From: Parasphingopyxis sp. CP4
GTDB lineage: Bacteria > Pseudomonadota > Alphaproteobacteria > Sphingomonadales > Sphingomonadaceae
DNA: 64,000 nt
Assembly (NCBI RefSeq): GCF_013378055.1
Contig: NZ_CP051130.1
Location: 1,488,001 to 1,552,000 of the forward strand
Reading direction: 5' to 3'
The position numbers and the translations under genes were made by a program. The notes beneath the pieces are model-generated. The model worked only from the letters and a program-made list of their open reading frames with translations. It did not search any database and was not told the DNA's origin. Positions 1 through 8,537 of the stretch are shown in pieces; within the stretch, counting starts at the first letter, position 1; every line of letters begins with the position of its first letter.

Positions 1-2
1 CT

Positions 3-278
3 GTTGTCGCCGCGAGAGCGACTGGCAGCCAGAGCCTGGTCGATGATGGCGTAACCGGCCGCCTGGTGCGTCCCGGCGCGATCGAGGCTTTTGCCGACGC
101 CCTGCAACTCTATTGCGAGAACGCAGATTCCCGCCAAGCCGCGGGCGATGCTGGCTGTGCCGCCAGTGAGAGATACGGATGGGACCAGGTCAACCAGGCG
201 CTGGTCGATGGCTATCTGCGTGTGGTTCGCCAGCACTCAGAAGGCGTATCCGGGCCACCGCGCACGCCCTTGCCATAG
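3..278 (+). CDS. Glycosyltransferase, C-terminal fragment (5' end outside window)
   Basis: The reading frame is open from the left edge (codons in phase from base 3) to a TAG at 276-278, giving 91 residues. It opens with VVAARATGSQSLVDDGVTG, followed by GRLVRP and GAIEAFADAL. This matches the nucleotide-sugar binding end of GT-B glycosyltransferases of the GT4 type, where the pattern is a small-residue loop, then E/Q-x-[IL]-x-D-G-x-x-G-x-L-V. The acceptor and pathway cannot be told from this fragment. It converges on the PadR gene with a 39-base gap. The usual glutamate of the EAxAxGxPVV region is outside the window or is Gln here, so the exact subfamily is uncertain. Confidence 0.75.
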   Translation, partial: VVAARATGSQSLVDDGVTGRLVRPGAIEAFADALQLYCENADSRQAAGDAGCAASERYGWDQVNQALVDGYLRVVRQHSEGVSGPPRTPLP

Positions 279-317
279 ACTGGCAAAAGCCGTGCGGGCG
301 CCCGAATAATCACTTCG

Positions 318-911
318 TTAGATCCGCTCGATCCGCTGTGCAGCTTCGTCGAGAATATCGGTCACTTCACGAACCAGATCTTCGTCGATGCCTTTTGCAG
401 AGAGGCGATGGCCGAGCACGGCAAACAGATTGCCCATCGCCCGCTTGATAGCTGCGCTATCGCCCTTCGTTTCTCGCTGACCAAGGCCTTCGAGACGGGC
501 CATCAACGCTTCAACTTCTTCGGCCTTTTCCTTCAGCTCAGTCTTGCCGCGTTTCGAAATCTTGAAGGTCTTGCGGCTGTCATCGCTCTCTACCGGCTTG
601 ATCAGCGCACCATCTTCAAGAAAGTTCAGCGTCGGATAGATGATGCCGGGGCTTGGCGCATATTCGCCCGCCGTCATCTCTTCGATCGCGCGGATCAGAT
701 CATATCCATGGCGTGGTTCATCGGCGATCAGCTTGAGCAGAACGAGCCGCAGTTCACCGCTGTCGAACATCCGCTTTTTACGGCGCTTGCGGCTACGACC
801 GCCAAAATCGCCGGAATCACTCGCGAAATTTCCGAATTGCATGGCGAGCAGCGCTTCAGGCCAGCTTCTTGGCCATCTTCCGCCGAAACCACCTTTGTTT
901 CGATATGTCAT
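318..911 (-). CDS. PadR family transcriptional regulator
   Basis: This 197-residue protein has a Gly/Arg-rich N-terminal extension of about 48 residues. A PadR winged-helix domain follows at about 48-125, with LVLLKLIADEPRHGYDLI and then SPGIIYPTLNFLEDGALI, which are hallmark PadR helices. A charged C-terminal helical segment (about 125-197) fits the dimerisation domain of the family. PadR proteins are small dimeric repressors that usually control their own gene and a neighbouring transporter or detoxification gene. The ATG at 911 is supported by AGGAGA at 918-923 on the same strand. It is divergent from rarA, and a perfect inverted repeat at 949-965 lies between the two starts and is the likely operator. 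The ligand is unknown. Confidence 0.9.
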   Translation of the reverse strand: MTYRNKGGFGGRWPRSWPEALLAMQFGNFASDSGDFGGRSRKRRKKRMFDSGELRLVLLKLIADEPRHGYDLIRAIEEMTAGEYAPSPGIIYPTLNFLEDGALIKPVESDDSRKTFKISKRGKTELKEKAEEVEALMARLEGLGQRETKGDSAAIKRAMGNLFAVLGHRLSAKGIDEDLVREVTDILDEAAQRIERI

Positions 912-948
912 TCTGGGTCTCCTAAACCTTGTTAGTGATCTATCTAAG

Positions 949-965
949 ATATATCGCAGATATAT
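949..965. promoter_or_regulatory. Candidate PadR operator
   Basis: ATATATC-GCA-GATATAT is a perfect 7+7 inverted repeat with a 3-base spacer, 37 bases upstream of the padR start and 61 bases upstream of rarA. Just outside the core, one mismatch is followed by two further matching pairs (AA/TT). It stands out as strongly AT-rich in a GC-rich region. PadR regulators typically bind AT-rich dyads in their own promoter, so autoregulation is the likely role. Control of rarA as well is possible but is inference. Confidence 0.6.
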
Positions 966-1026
966 TTGTCAAGAGGCAGGTCGAAAAGATTATGGCAATC
1001 AAGAATGCCGACGTTAGGGTATCAGC

Positions 1027-2337
1027 ATGGCTGATCTCTTTTCTGACGGTTCTGATAAGAGCAGCGAAATCTCGGCCAATGCGCCGCTCGCAGACCTGTT
1101 GCGTCCACAGTCCCTCGATGAGGTCGTCGGCCAAGATCACCTCACCGGACCTGACGGCGCCATTGGGCGGATGGTTGCGGCGGGCAAACTCGCTTCGATC
1201 ATTTTCTGGGGTCCGCCCGGTACGGGAAAGACTACAATTGCCCGGTTGCTTGCTGGCGCAGTCGGACTCCGCTTCGTTGCCATCTCAGCCGTATTCTCCG
1301 GTGTTGCTGATCTCAAGAAAGTGTTCGCCGAAGCGCGGCAAATGGCAGGAGCGGACAAACGCACATTGTTGTTCGTGGACGAGATCCACCGCTTTAATCG
1401 CGCACAGCAGGATGGCTTCCTGCCCTATGTCGAAGACGGCACTGTAATCCTGGTCGGCGCGACGACGGAGAACCCATCCTTCGAATTAAACTCGGCCTTG
1501 CTCAGCCGCGCCCAGGTATTGATTCTTAACCGCCTCGATGCAGATGCACTGGGAACGCTGCTCTCGCGTGCCGAGGCTCATCTGGATCGCCCTTTGCCGG
1601 TCACCCAGGATGCCCGGGATGCGCTGATCGCATCGGCCGATGGCGATGGACGGTTTCTCCTCAACCAGGCGGAAACATTATTCTCGATGGATCTACCGGA
1701 GCCCCTGGAACCAGCGGGTCTGGTCGATCTCCTGCATCGCCGCATGCCGGTCTATGACAAGGATCGTGAGGGTCATTACAATCTGATCTCGGCCCTGCAC
1801 AAGGCGATGCGCGGCTCTGATCCCCAAGCGTCTCTCTACTATCTTGCACGCATGCTCGTCGCGGGTGAGGAACCGCTCTATGTCCTGAGGCGCATCACCC
1901 GCTTTGCCAGCGAAGATATCGGCCTCGCCGATCCGCAAGCCTTGGTGCAGTGCATCGCCGCCAAAGATACTTATGAGTTTCTCGGTAGCCCGGAAGGCGA
2001 ACTCGCGATCGTCCAGGCCTGTCTCTATTGCGCCACTGCGCCCAAGTCGAATGCGACATATGCAGCACAGAAAGCCGCCTGGAAATCAGCCAGGGAAACC
2101 GGCTCCCTGATGCCGCCGAAAAACATCCTCAACGCCCCGACCCAGCTCATGAAAGAGGTCGGCTATGGCAAGGGCTATGCCTATGACCATGAACGCGATG
2201 ACGCATTTTCAGGCGATAATTACTGGCCGGAGGAGATGAACCGGCAGGATTTCTACAAACCATCCCCAAGAGGATTTGAGGCAAAAGTCGCAGAACGACT
2301 GGCCTTTTGGGAGAAATTGCGGGCTGAAAGCCGGTAA
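1027..2337 (+). CDS. rarA: Replication-associated recombination protein A (AAA+ ATPase)
   Basis: RarA (MgsA, related to eukaryotic WRNIP1) is a clamp-loader-like AAA+ ATPase that acts at stalled replication forks. The 436-residue length is normal for the family. Residues 21-37 carry the typical N-terminal LADLLRPQSLDEVVGQ. The Walker A motif GPPGTGKTT is at 62-70 and the Walker B motif LLFVDEIHRFN at about 114-124. Sensor 1 is in VGATTENPSFELNSALLSRA. The C-terminal tetramerisation region includes ITRFASEDIGLADPQAL and the family signature GYGKGYAYDHERDDAFSGDNYWPEEM. It starts 115 bases from padR and is followed at 75 bases by the next plus-strand gene. It is a housekeeping gene with no oddity. 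Confidence 0.97.
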   Translation: MADLFSDGSDKSSEISANAPLADLLRPQSLDEVVGQDHLTGPDGAIGRMVAAGKLASIIFWGPPGTGKTTIARLLAGAVGLRFVAISAVFSGVADLKKVFAEARQMAGADKRTLLFVDEIHRFNRAQQDGFLPYVEDGTVILVGATTENPSFELNSALLSRAQVLILNRLDADALGTLLSRAEAHLDRPLPVTQDARDALIASADGDGRFLLNQAETLFSMDLPEPLEPAGLVDLLHRRMPVYDKDREGHYNLISALHKAMRGSDPQASLYYLARMLVAGEEPLYVLRRITRFASEDIGLADPQALVQCIAAKDTYEFLGSPEGELAIVQACLYCATAPKSNATYAAQKAAWKSARETGSLMPPKNILNAPTQLMKEVGYGKGYAYDHERDDAFSGDNYWPEEMNRQDFYKPSPRGFEAKVAERLAFWEKLRAESR

Positions 2338-2412
2338 AGTGTTAGGCAATGCGAAAAAGTCGGACTATTCTGGTCTCGGCACAAATCAATATTGCGCAAT
2401 AGGGGAAATTTC

Positions 2413-3663
2413 ATGGAGTTCGATCTCAATCGCGACATAGACTGGCCCATGGTCTGGGAATGGGCATTCAAGATCGGCGCGGCCTTGCTGATCCTGCTGA
2501 TTACACATTTCATCGCCAAGGCCGTAAAATGGGGCATCGCCCGGATGGTCGACAAGATCCCGGCGCTCCAGAAACATAGCGACGCCCAGCCGAGCGAAAC
2601 GGTGGGCAGCCAAATCGGAACCCTTGCCTATTGGATTGTCTGGCTGGTCGGCCTTGTGGTCGCGCTCCAGCCGCTTGAACTATCCGGTGTACTCGATCCG
2701 GTCCGGGAGCTGACACTCGAAATCTTCAGCTATCTGGACAATCTGCTCGGTGCCGGACTGATAATGTTCTTCGGCTTTATCTTTGCAACAATAGTCCGGC
2801 GCATTGTCGAAACCGGGCTCATGGCAGTCAACGCAGATGGCTGGTTTGCAAGAGCCGGCGTGACGGAAATAACCGGTGCGGATGATGCGCCTGCGAAAGA
2901 CGATGATCATACCACGCTGAGCTCCGCGCTCGGCATCGTCGCATTCGTGCTGATCATCATTCCGGTGGCAACGGCCGCGCTCGATGTGTTGAACCTCGAT
3001 TCAATATCCGCGCCGCTTATCCAGATACTCAATGACGTAGCGCACTTCTTGCCGCGGGCCATCGCTGCAGCGCTGATCCTTGGGACGGCCTATTTCATTG
3101 GTCGCTGGGTCAAAGGTTGGCTCCAGCAACTCATGGAAGCACTCGGCGTCGACAATGCTGCAATGGGTTCAGGCCTGGTGCCATCGAGCGTCAAGGTGAG
3201 CCGCGTTCTGGGCACGATCACCTTGACGGCGATCATGCTGGTCTCGACGGTCGCCGCAATCGAGGTGCTGGAAATCAACTCGGTCCAGGCCATGGTGACG
3301 GAAGTCGTTGCCCTGGGCAGCCGGGTGATCTTTGGCCTGGTCATCATCGGCGTTGGCGTCTTGCTGGCACGGTTGCTGTCTGGCCTGATGGCGAGTTCGA
3401 CCGGGGAAACGGCTGGGCTCCTTCCGACCCTCCTCAAATGGCTGATCATCGCGCTGTTTGCTGCAATGGGCCTGAAGTTCATGGAGATTGCCGACGAAAT
3501 CGTGATCATCGCTTTTGCGGCGATCCTCGGTTCTGCGGCAGTGGCCGCGGCCATCGCCTTCGGGCTTGGCGGCCGTCCGACAGCGCACAAGCTGCTCGAA
3601 CGCTGGACGGAAGGCAAAGCCAACCGGACCAATCCTGGCGACAAGACACCGCCGGGTATCTAG
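2413..3663 (+). CDS. Mechanosensitive ion channel family membrane protein (TM-helix repeat type)
   Basis: The protein has 416 residues. It has an N-terminal hydrophobic helix (MVWEWAFKIGAALLILLITHFIAKAV) and further repeats of the same pattern, in which a transmembrane helix ends in a Lys/Arg-Trp segment. Examples are LGTAYFIGRWVKGWLQQLM and IIGVGVLLARLLSGLM. This repeated helix is characteristic of the Pfam TM_helix segment found in MscS-like proteins. A cytoplasmic MscS beta domain is not obvious, so conductance is unproven. The start at ATG 2413 is preferred over the upstream TTG at 2392 because AGGGGAAA lies just before it. A small-conductance channel role is family-based; a structural membrane role is possible. 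Confidence 0.7.
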   Translation: MEFDLNRDIDWPMVWEWAFKIGAALLILLITHFIAKAVKWGIARMVDKIPALQKHSDAQPSETVGSQIGTLAYWIVWLVGLVVALQPLELSGVLDPVRELTLEIFSYLDNLLGAGLIMFFGFIFATIVRRIVETGLMAVNADGWFARAGVTEITGADDAPAKDDDHTTLSSALGIVAFVLIIIPVATAALDVLNLDSISAPLIQILNDVAHFLPRAIAAALILGTAYFIGRWVKGWLQQLMEALGVDNAAMGSGLVPSSVKVSRVLGTITLTAIMLVSTVAAIEVLEINSVQAMVTEVVALGSRVIFGLVIIGVGVLLARLLSGLMASSTGETAGLLPTLLKWLIIALFAAMGLKFMEIADEIVIIAFAAILGSAAVAAAIAFGLGGRPTAHKLLERWTEGKANRTNPGDKTPPGI

Positions 3664-3675
3664 GCGCAGCAACAG

Positions 3676-4557
3676 GTGCGCAGCTTTGGCCACTTTGCCT
3701 GTTTCGACTGGTCGGGACAGGCGGTGGCAAAGCCCAAGGGCATCGCATTGGCAATAGCAAGGGCGGGTGTGCAAGCGCCCGCCCTTGTTGCGTCCGACAC
3801 CCAGTGGTCGCGTCAACAGGCGCTGGAATGGCTCGAGGATCAGGCAGGCGCGCAAACCGATATGCTGATCGGCTTCGATTTCTCGGCCGCCCTGCCCTTT
3901 GCCGATCGCGGCGGATATTTCCCAACTTGGTCGAAGACCCCAGGCAGCGCCAAAACGCTCTGGGAGACGCTTGATCGGATTTGTGCGGATGACGAGCACC
4001 TTGCCGCGATCGGTGCCTGTGGTCATCCCGCACTGGCCCCCTATTTCCGCTACCAAGAAGGCCGTGAAACAATCACCGGCGATCAGTTCGAAGCCGGGCT
4101 AGGCCGCCTGCGCGTCACAGAACATCGCTGCCGCACCCAGAAACAAGGCAATGCCGTCTCCTGCTTCAATCTCGTTGGCGCGGCACAGGTCGGCAAGTCG
4201 AGCCTGACGGGGATGCGCGTGCTCCACCGGCTGAGCGGTAAAATTCCGGTCTGGCCATTCGATCCAATTCCCGAGACCGGCCCGATGCTGGTGGAGATCT
4301 ACACCGGCTTGGCAGCGCGGGCAGCCGGGCTCTCCGGCCCCACCAAGATCCGGGACGCCGCCTCACTGGACCGCGCGCTGGATGCCCTGGGAACCCAACG
4401 ACACAGCCCCCTGCCCGCCTATGACGATCACCGCACCGACGCGCTCCTGACGGCTGCCTGGCTCCGCATGGCCGCCAGCGACGCAGCGCTGTGGCAACCA
4501 GCCGGACTGACCGAACAATTAGCGCAACAAGAGGGCTGGACCTTCGGCGTGCGATGA
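3676..4557 (+). CDS. DUF429-like protein, predicted RNase H-fold nuclease
   Basis: This 293-residue protein has no signal peptide and begins at a GTG 12 bases after the preceding stop. It shows the acid-residue layout of DUF429/RNase H-like predicted nucleases: an N-terminal strand FACFDWSGQ (Asp near residue 11), a second strand MLIGFDFS (about residues 62-69), and a C-terminal helix YDDHRTDALLTAAWLRM containing acidic residues. Such proteins are predicted metal-dependent hydrolases, but none of this group has a settled substrate. A GTG start and weak ribosome binding site suggest low or coupled expression. The family assignment rests on motif layout only, so the nuclease call is an inference. 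Confidence 0.5.
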   Translation: MRSFGHFACFDWSGQAVAKPKGIALAIARAGVQAPALVASDTQWSRQQALEWLEDQAGAQTDMLIGFDFSAALPFADRGGYFPTWSKTPGSAKTLWETLDRICADDEHLAAIGACGHPALAPYFRYQEGRETITGDQFEAGLGRLRVTEHRCRTQKQGNAVSCFNLVGAAQVGKSSLTGMRVLHRLSGKIPVWPFDPIPETGPMLVEIYTGLAARAAGLSGPTKIRDAASLDRALDALGTQRHSPLPAYDDHRTDALLTAAWLRMAASDAALWQPAGLTEQLAQQEGWTFGVR

Positions 4558-4582
4558 CGCATGGGGGCTTCGCAGACCCTGT

Positions 4583-4658
4583 GCCGGATTAGCTCAGCTG
4601 GTAGAGCAACCGCCTTGTAAGCGGTAGGTCGTCCGTTCGAGTCGGACATCCGGCACCA
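4583..4658 (+). tRNA. tRNA-Thr (anticodon TGT)
   Basis: The 76-base cloverleaf has a 7-bp acceptor stem (GCCGGAT with ATCCGGC), D arm with AGCTCAGCTGGTAGAGC, anticodon stem CCGC/GCGG closing the loop CTTGTAA, and T arm GTCCG-TTCGAGT-CGGAC. Discriminator A and an encoded CCA are at 4655-4658. The loop puts TGT at positions 34-36, which reads ACA threonine codons. It lies alone between the RNase H-like gene and the nitronate monooxygenase, with no integrase or attachment-site duplication beside it. Confidence 0.95.
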
Positions 4659-4888
4659 CCCAGTTCCCAGATCGCACCACCGCTCACCAGGATTCCCCTG
4701 ACTGGCGGGGACCTTGCCGAGCAGCAAAGTGTCCATTGAACAGCGTTCTTGAAACAGGATTTCATCGCATCGACGCGGCGAATCTGGCAAAAATCTTTGC
4801 AGACTTAGTGCTGGAACATTGGGTGGCTGGTAGGGCATAGCTGTCGACCGGCAGCGCTTCGATGGCCCGATGATTGAGAGGAACAAAA

Positions 4889-5860
4889 ATGATCAAGACA
4901 CGCATCACAGAGGAACTCGGGATAGAAACACCCATCCTGATGGGCGGTATGACGGGTGTTGGTTATGGTGAGCTGGTTGCGGCTGTCGCCAATGCCGGGG
5001 CGCTTGGCTTCATTACCGCGCACATGTTTCCTTCCGGTGAAGCGCTCAAGGAAGAAATCGACAAGACTCGCGGGCTGACCAACAAGCCTTTTGGCGTCAA
5101 TCTTACGTTGCTGCCCTCAATCAATCCGATCCCCTATGATGAATATCGTGAAGCGATCATCGAAAGCGGTCTGAAAATTGTCGAGACGGCCGGCCGCGCC
5201 CCGACAGATCATTTGCCCGCCTTTAAAGAAGCCGGCGTGACCGTAATTCACAAATGCACCAGCGTTCGCCATTCGGAGTCTGCCGTTCGCAAGGGCGTCG
5301 ACATGATCAGCATCGATGGCTTTGAATGTGCCGGTCATCCGGGAGAAGATGATGTCGGATTGGTCGTGCTGCTTCCCGCCACAGTGGATGCCCTCCCCGA
5401 CACGCCGATCATCGCAAGCGGCGGCATGGCCGATGGACGGAGCCTGATCGCCGCGCTCGCGCTTGGCGCAGATGCCGTCAATATGGGTACGCGCTTTTGC
5501 GCCACCCAGGAGGCCGCGATCCACCCGAACATCAAGAACCAGATCGTCGAGAATGATGAACTCGACACTGTTCTGGTTGGTCGCAACCTGCGCAACACGG
5601 CGCGGGTCGCCCGCAATGCCGTGTCAGAGGAGGTCGCCACCATCCAGCGCGATCCGACGACCAGTTTCGATGATGTCAAACATCTGATGGCCGGGGCACG
5701 CGCCCGCGAAGAAGTCTATGGCAAGGGCAATATGGATGGCGGCATCTGGTCATCCGGACAAAGCCAGGCCTTGGTTCATGACATCCCGACCTGCGAAGAA
5801 TTGGTCACGCAGATCATGACACAAGCAGAAGATGTGCAAAAACGCATAAGCGGCGATTGA
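4889..5860 (+). CDS. Nitronate monooxygenase / NAD(P)H-dependent flavin oxidoreductase
   Basis: This is a 323-residue FMN-dependent TIM-barrel enzyme of the nitronate monooxygenase family (2-nitropropane dioxygenase, PF03060). It begins TRITEELGIETPILMGGMTGVG, as is typical, and shows VIHKCTSVRHSESAVRKGVD, the phosphate-loop region GFECAGHPGEDDVG, and ASGGMADGRSLIAALALGADAVNMGTRF near the C-terminal FMN phosphate site. The family oxidises alkyl nitronates or acts as an enoyl reductase-like flavoprotein. The physiological substrate is not readable from the sequence. The start at ATG 4889 is preferred over the TTG at 4874 because GAGAGGA lies 8 bases upstream. It stands alone after the tRNA and converges on hutG. 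Confidence 0.88.
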   Translation: MIKTRITEELGIETPILMGGMTGVGYGELVAAVANAGALGFITAHMFPSGEALKEEIDKTRGLTNKPFGVNLTLLPSINPIPYDEYREAIIESGLKIVETAGRAPTDHLPAFKEAGVTVIHKCTSVRHSESAVRKGVDMISIDGFECAGHPGEDDVGLVVLLPATVDALPDTPIIASGGMADGRSLIAALALGADAVNMGTRFCATQEAAIHPNIKNQIVENDELDTVLVGRNLRNTARVARNAVSEEVATIQRDPTTSFDDVKHLMAGARAREEVYGKGNMDGGIWSSGQSQALVHDIPTCEELVTQIMTQAEDVQKRISGD

Positions 5861-5921
5861 TCCCTTATAGCGCGGCGATATCCGTCACTGACATTGCGAG
5901 TTGGTCGGGCGGCCTTGGAGC

Positions 5922-6854
5922 CTAGCCTTCGAACAGCATTGTACGGATCAGCAATGCCGCGGTTCTGGCCGTGACATTATCCCGGTCATTGGGCGGTGAA
6001 AGCTCGACAATGTCGGTCAGTGGGCAGTTGGTACCGGTGCGGCGGCAGCCGGCCAGCACATGGCCCACAATATGTTCAATCGCAGCGAGTGGCACACCGC
6101 GGGCAGCTGGCGCACTGACGCCCGGTGCCTGGAAATGCGGGAGCACGTCGATATCGATCGTCAGGTAGATGATGTCGGACCGTTCGATGATCTCGTCGAT
6201 CCTTTGATCGGCCGCATGCCCATCGGCAATCAAGTCATGGTCTGAAACCGTGTTGACGCTCCAGTCATGCGCTCGGCTCATCAGCGCAGCCGTGTTCGAT
6301 TCTGCGGCGATACCGAGGCATAGATAATCAAATCGGCCGGGATCCAGATCGCGGATTTGGGCAAAGGGCGTACCAGAAGAAGGTCCAGCCTCCCCGACCA
6401 AACGCAAATCGAGATGCGCGTCGAGATTGATGATGCCGATCTGGCTGTCGGGATAGCGCTTCCTCAGCCCGGTGAAGCTGCCAAAGGCAGTTTCGTGACC
6501 ACCGCCAAACACAACCAGTCGATCATGCACGCCGAGCGCTTGGTCGATGGTATCCGCCAAAGCGGCCTGCCCCGCTTCGAGATCATTACCGATTACCTCG
6601 ATATCACCTAAATCACTGAAAGCCGTAATATTTTTGGGCGCAGCGAGATTGGCCAGCGCCGTGCGAAGGGCCGCAGGACCATCATGCGCGCCGGTCCGCC
6701 CCTTGTTCCGCGCCACGCCCGCATCACACGCAAAACCGAAAACCGCGCGCGAGGCATCATCCTCCACCAGATTGTGGAGACGAACTGCGCCCTCCCCGTC
6801 TTCTGGATCATCACGCCCGGACCAGGGCTGCGGCGGAATGATGTTTACCGGCAT
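5922..6854 (-). CDS. hutG: Formimidoylglutamase (HutG)
   Basis: This is the last gene of the hut operon. It would hydrolyse N-formimidoyl-L-glutamate to glutamate and formamide (EC 3.5.3.8). The 310-residue protein belongs to the arginase/ureohydrolase superfamily. The manganese ligands are visible in GGGHETAFG (117-125), NLDAHLDLR (143-151, DxHxD) and LTIDIDVLP (231-239, DxD). The N-terminal WSGRDD is typical of formimidoylglutamases rather than of arginase or agmatinase. Its ATG is 6 bases after the hutU stop. The presence of this enzyme, and no formiminoglutamate deiminase (hutF) in the window, points to the one-step route to glutamate. Confidence 0.93.
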   Translation of the reverse strand: MPVNIIPPQPWSGRDDPEDGEGAVRLHNLVEDDASRAVFGFACDAGVARNKGRTGAHDGPAALRTALANLAAPKNITAFSDLGDIEVIGNDLEAGQAALADTIDQALGVHDRLVVFGGGHETAFGSFTGLRKRYPDSQIGIINLDAHLDLRLVGEAGPSSGTPFAQIRDLDPGRFDYLCLGIAAESNTAALMSRAHDWSVNTVSDHDLIADGHAADQRIDEIIERSDIIYLTIDIDVLPHFQAPGVSAPAARGVPLAAIEHIVGHVLAGCRRTGTNCPLTDIVELSPPNDRDNVTARTAALLIRTMLFEG

Positions 6855-6860
6855 CGCGGT

Positions 6861-8537
6861 CTACTCGTCCGTCAAGATGGCCGGGAGATTCAGATCATGC
6901 TCCCGGGCACATTCGATGGCATCCTCATACCCCGCATCGGCATGCCGCATGACGCCCGTGGCCGGATCATTCCACAACACCCTGCGTAAACGGCGGTCGG
7001 CGTCCTCGCTTCCATCGCAGCAAATCACCATTCCGCTGTGCTGGGAGAAGCCCATGCCAACACCACCGCCATGGTGCAGGCTGACCCAAGTCGCGCCGCT
7101 TGCCGTATTGAGCAGCGCGTTGAGCAGAGGCCAATCGGATACCGCATCGGACCCATCGCGCATGGATTCTGTTTCGCGGTTCGGAGATGCGACCGATCCA
7201 CTGTCGAGATGATCACGACCGATTACGACAGGCGCGCTGAGTTCGCCAGTGCGAACCATCTCATTAAAGGCCAGCCCAAGCTTGTCGCGCAGACCCAGAC
7301 CAACCCAACAGATGCGCGCGGGTAGCCCCTGAAACGCAATCCGTTCGCGGGCCATGTCGAGCCAGTTATGGAGATGAGAATCATCGGCGATGACCTCCTT
7401 CACCTTGGCGTCGGTCTTGTAGATATCTTCCGGATCGCCAGACAGCGCGCACCAGCGGAACGGCCCGACACCCCGGCAGAATAGCGGACGGATATAAGCC
7501 GGTACGAAGCCCGGGAATGCAAAGGCATTCTCAAACCCCTCTTCAAGCGCCACTTGCCTGATATTATTGCCATAATCGACGGTGGGAACGCCGGCATTCC
7601 AATAATCGACCATTGCCTCGACATGGATCTTCATCGCGGACCGCGCGGCCTTTTCCACGGCCTTGGGATCGCTTTCCTGCTTGGCACGCCATTCAGCGAC
7701 GCCCCAACCAATCGGCAGATAGCCATGCACCGGATCATGGGCGCTGGTCTGATCCGTCAGAATGTCTGGCTTCACGCCGCGCTTGAAGAGCTCCGGCACG
7801 ATTTCCGCGGCGTTGCCAATCAGCGCGACGGACTTGGCTTCCTTTGCCGCGGTCCAGCGATCGATCATCGCCAGAGCCTCATCGATATCGCGGGTTTTTT
7901 CGTCGACATAGCGCGTCCGCAAGCGGAAATCGGCACGCGTCTCATCGCATTCGATCGCCAGGCAACAGGCCCCGGCCATGACGGCAGCAAGCGGTTGCGC
8001 GCCGCCCATACCGCCGAGCCCGGCGGTCAATATCCAGCGTCCTTTCAGATCACCGTCATAATGCTGGCGACCCGCTTCCACGAAAGTCTCATAGGTGCCC
8101 TGAACGATGCCTTGCGTGCCGATATAGATCCAGGAGCCAGCGGTCATTTGGCCGTACATCGCCAGACCTTTCTTATCGAGCTCGTTGAAATGGTCCCAAT
8201 TCGCCCAGTGCGGCACAAGATTGGAGTTGGCGATCAGCACGCGCGGCGCATCGGCATGGGTTTGGAAAACGCCGACCGGCTTGCCCGACTGGACGAGCAA
8301 GGTCTGGTCACTCTCCAGCTCTTTCAGGCTGTCGACAATGCCATCAAAAGCCTCCCAATTGCGCGCCGCCCGGCCAATCCCACCATAGACGACCAGCTCG
8401 TCGGGGTTTTCGGCAACATCGGGATGGAGATTGTTCATCAACATCCGCATCGGCGCTTCGGTCAGCCAGGATTTGGCCGTGATTTCGGTACCCGTGGGCG
8501 GAAAGACAGCGCGGCTGTTATGCGAACGATCAATCAC
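6861..8537 (-). CDS. hutU: Urocanate hydratase (urocanase)
   Basis: Urocanase converts urocanate to 4-imidazolone-5-propanoate (EC 4.2.1.49) using tightly bound NAD+. The chosen GTG start gives 558 residues, the usual family length, and begins [18 protein letters not shown] as in other urocanases. The NAD-binding stretch [19 protein letters not shown] is followed by [13 protein letters not shown], and the C-terminus has [19 protein letters not shown], all family signatures. GAGGAG at 8545-8550 lies 7 bases before this GTG. The open frame continues upstream to 8633 inside hutH, but that would add 32 non-homologous residues. The start overlaps the hutH stop by 8 bases. Confidence 0.96.
   Translation of the reverse strand: MIDRSHNSRAVFPPTGTEITAKSWLTEAPMRMLMNNLHPDVAENPDELVVYGGIGRAARNWEAFDGIVDSLKELESDQTLLVQSGKPVGVFQTHADAPRVLIANSNLVPHWANWDHFNELDKKGLAMYGQMTAGSWIYIGTQGIVQGTYETFVEAGRQHYDGDLKGRWILTAGLGGMGGAQPLAAVMAGACCLAIECDETRADFRLRTRYVDEKTRDIDEALAMIDRWTAAKEAKSVALIGNAAEIVPELFKRGVKPDILTDQTSAHDPVHGYLPIGWGVAEWRAKQESDPKAVEKAARSAMKIHVEAMVDYWNAGVPTVDYGNNIRQVALEEGFENAFAFPGFVPAYIRPLFCRGVGPFRWCALSGDPEDIYKTDAKVKEVIADDSHLHNWLDMARERIAFQGLPARICWVGLGLRDKLGLAFNEMVRTGELSAPVVIGRDHLDSGSVASPNRETESMRDGSDAVSDWPLLNALLNTASGATWVSLHHGGGVGMGFSQHSGMVICCDGSEDADRRLRRVLWNDPATGVMRHADAGYEDAIECAREHDLNLPAILTDE

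Noticed and set aside
4694-4711. Hairpin TCCCC-TGACTGGC-GGGGA after the tRNA
   Set aside because: Only a 5-bp stem and no T-run follows, so it is not a convincing terminator.
4428-4886. A minus-strand frame covering the tRNA-Thr region
   Set aside because: It runs antisense through the tRNA and the end of the upstream gene and its product has no family-like features.
4583-4888. tRNA-Thr as an integration site for a mobile element
   Set aside because: No integrase, no direct repeat of the tRNA 3' end and no composition shift were seen nearby.
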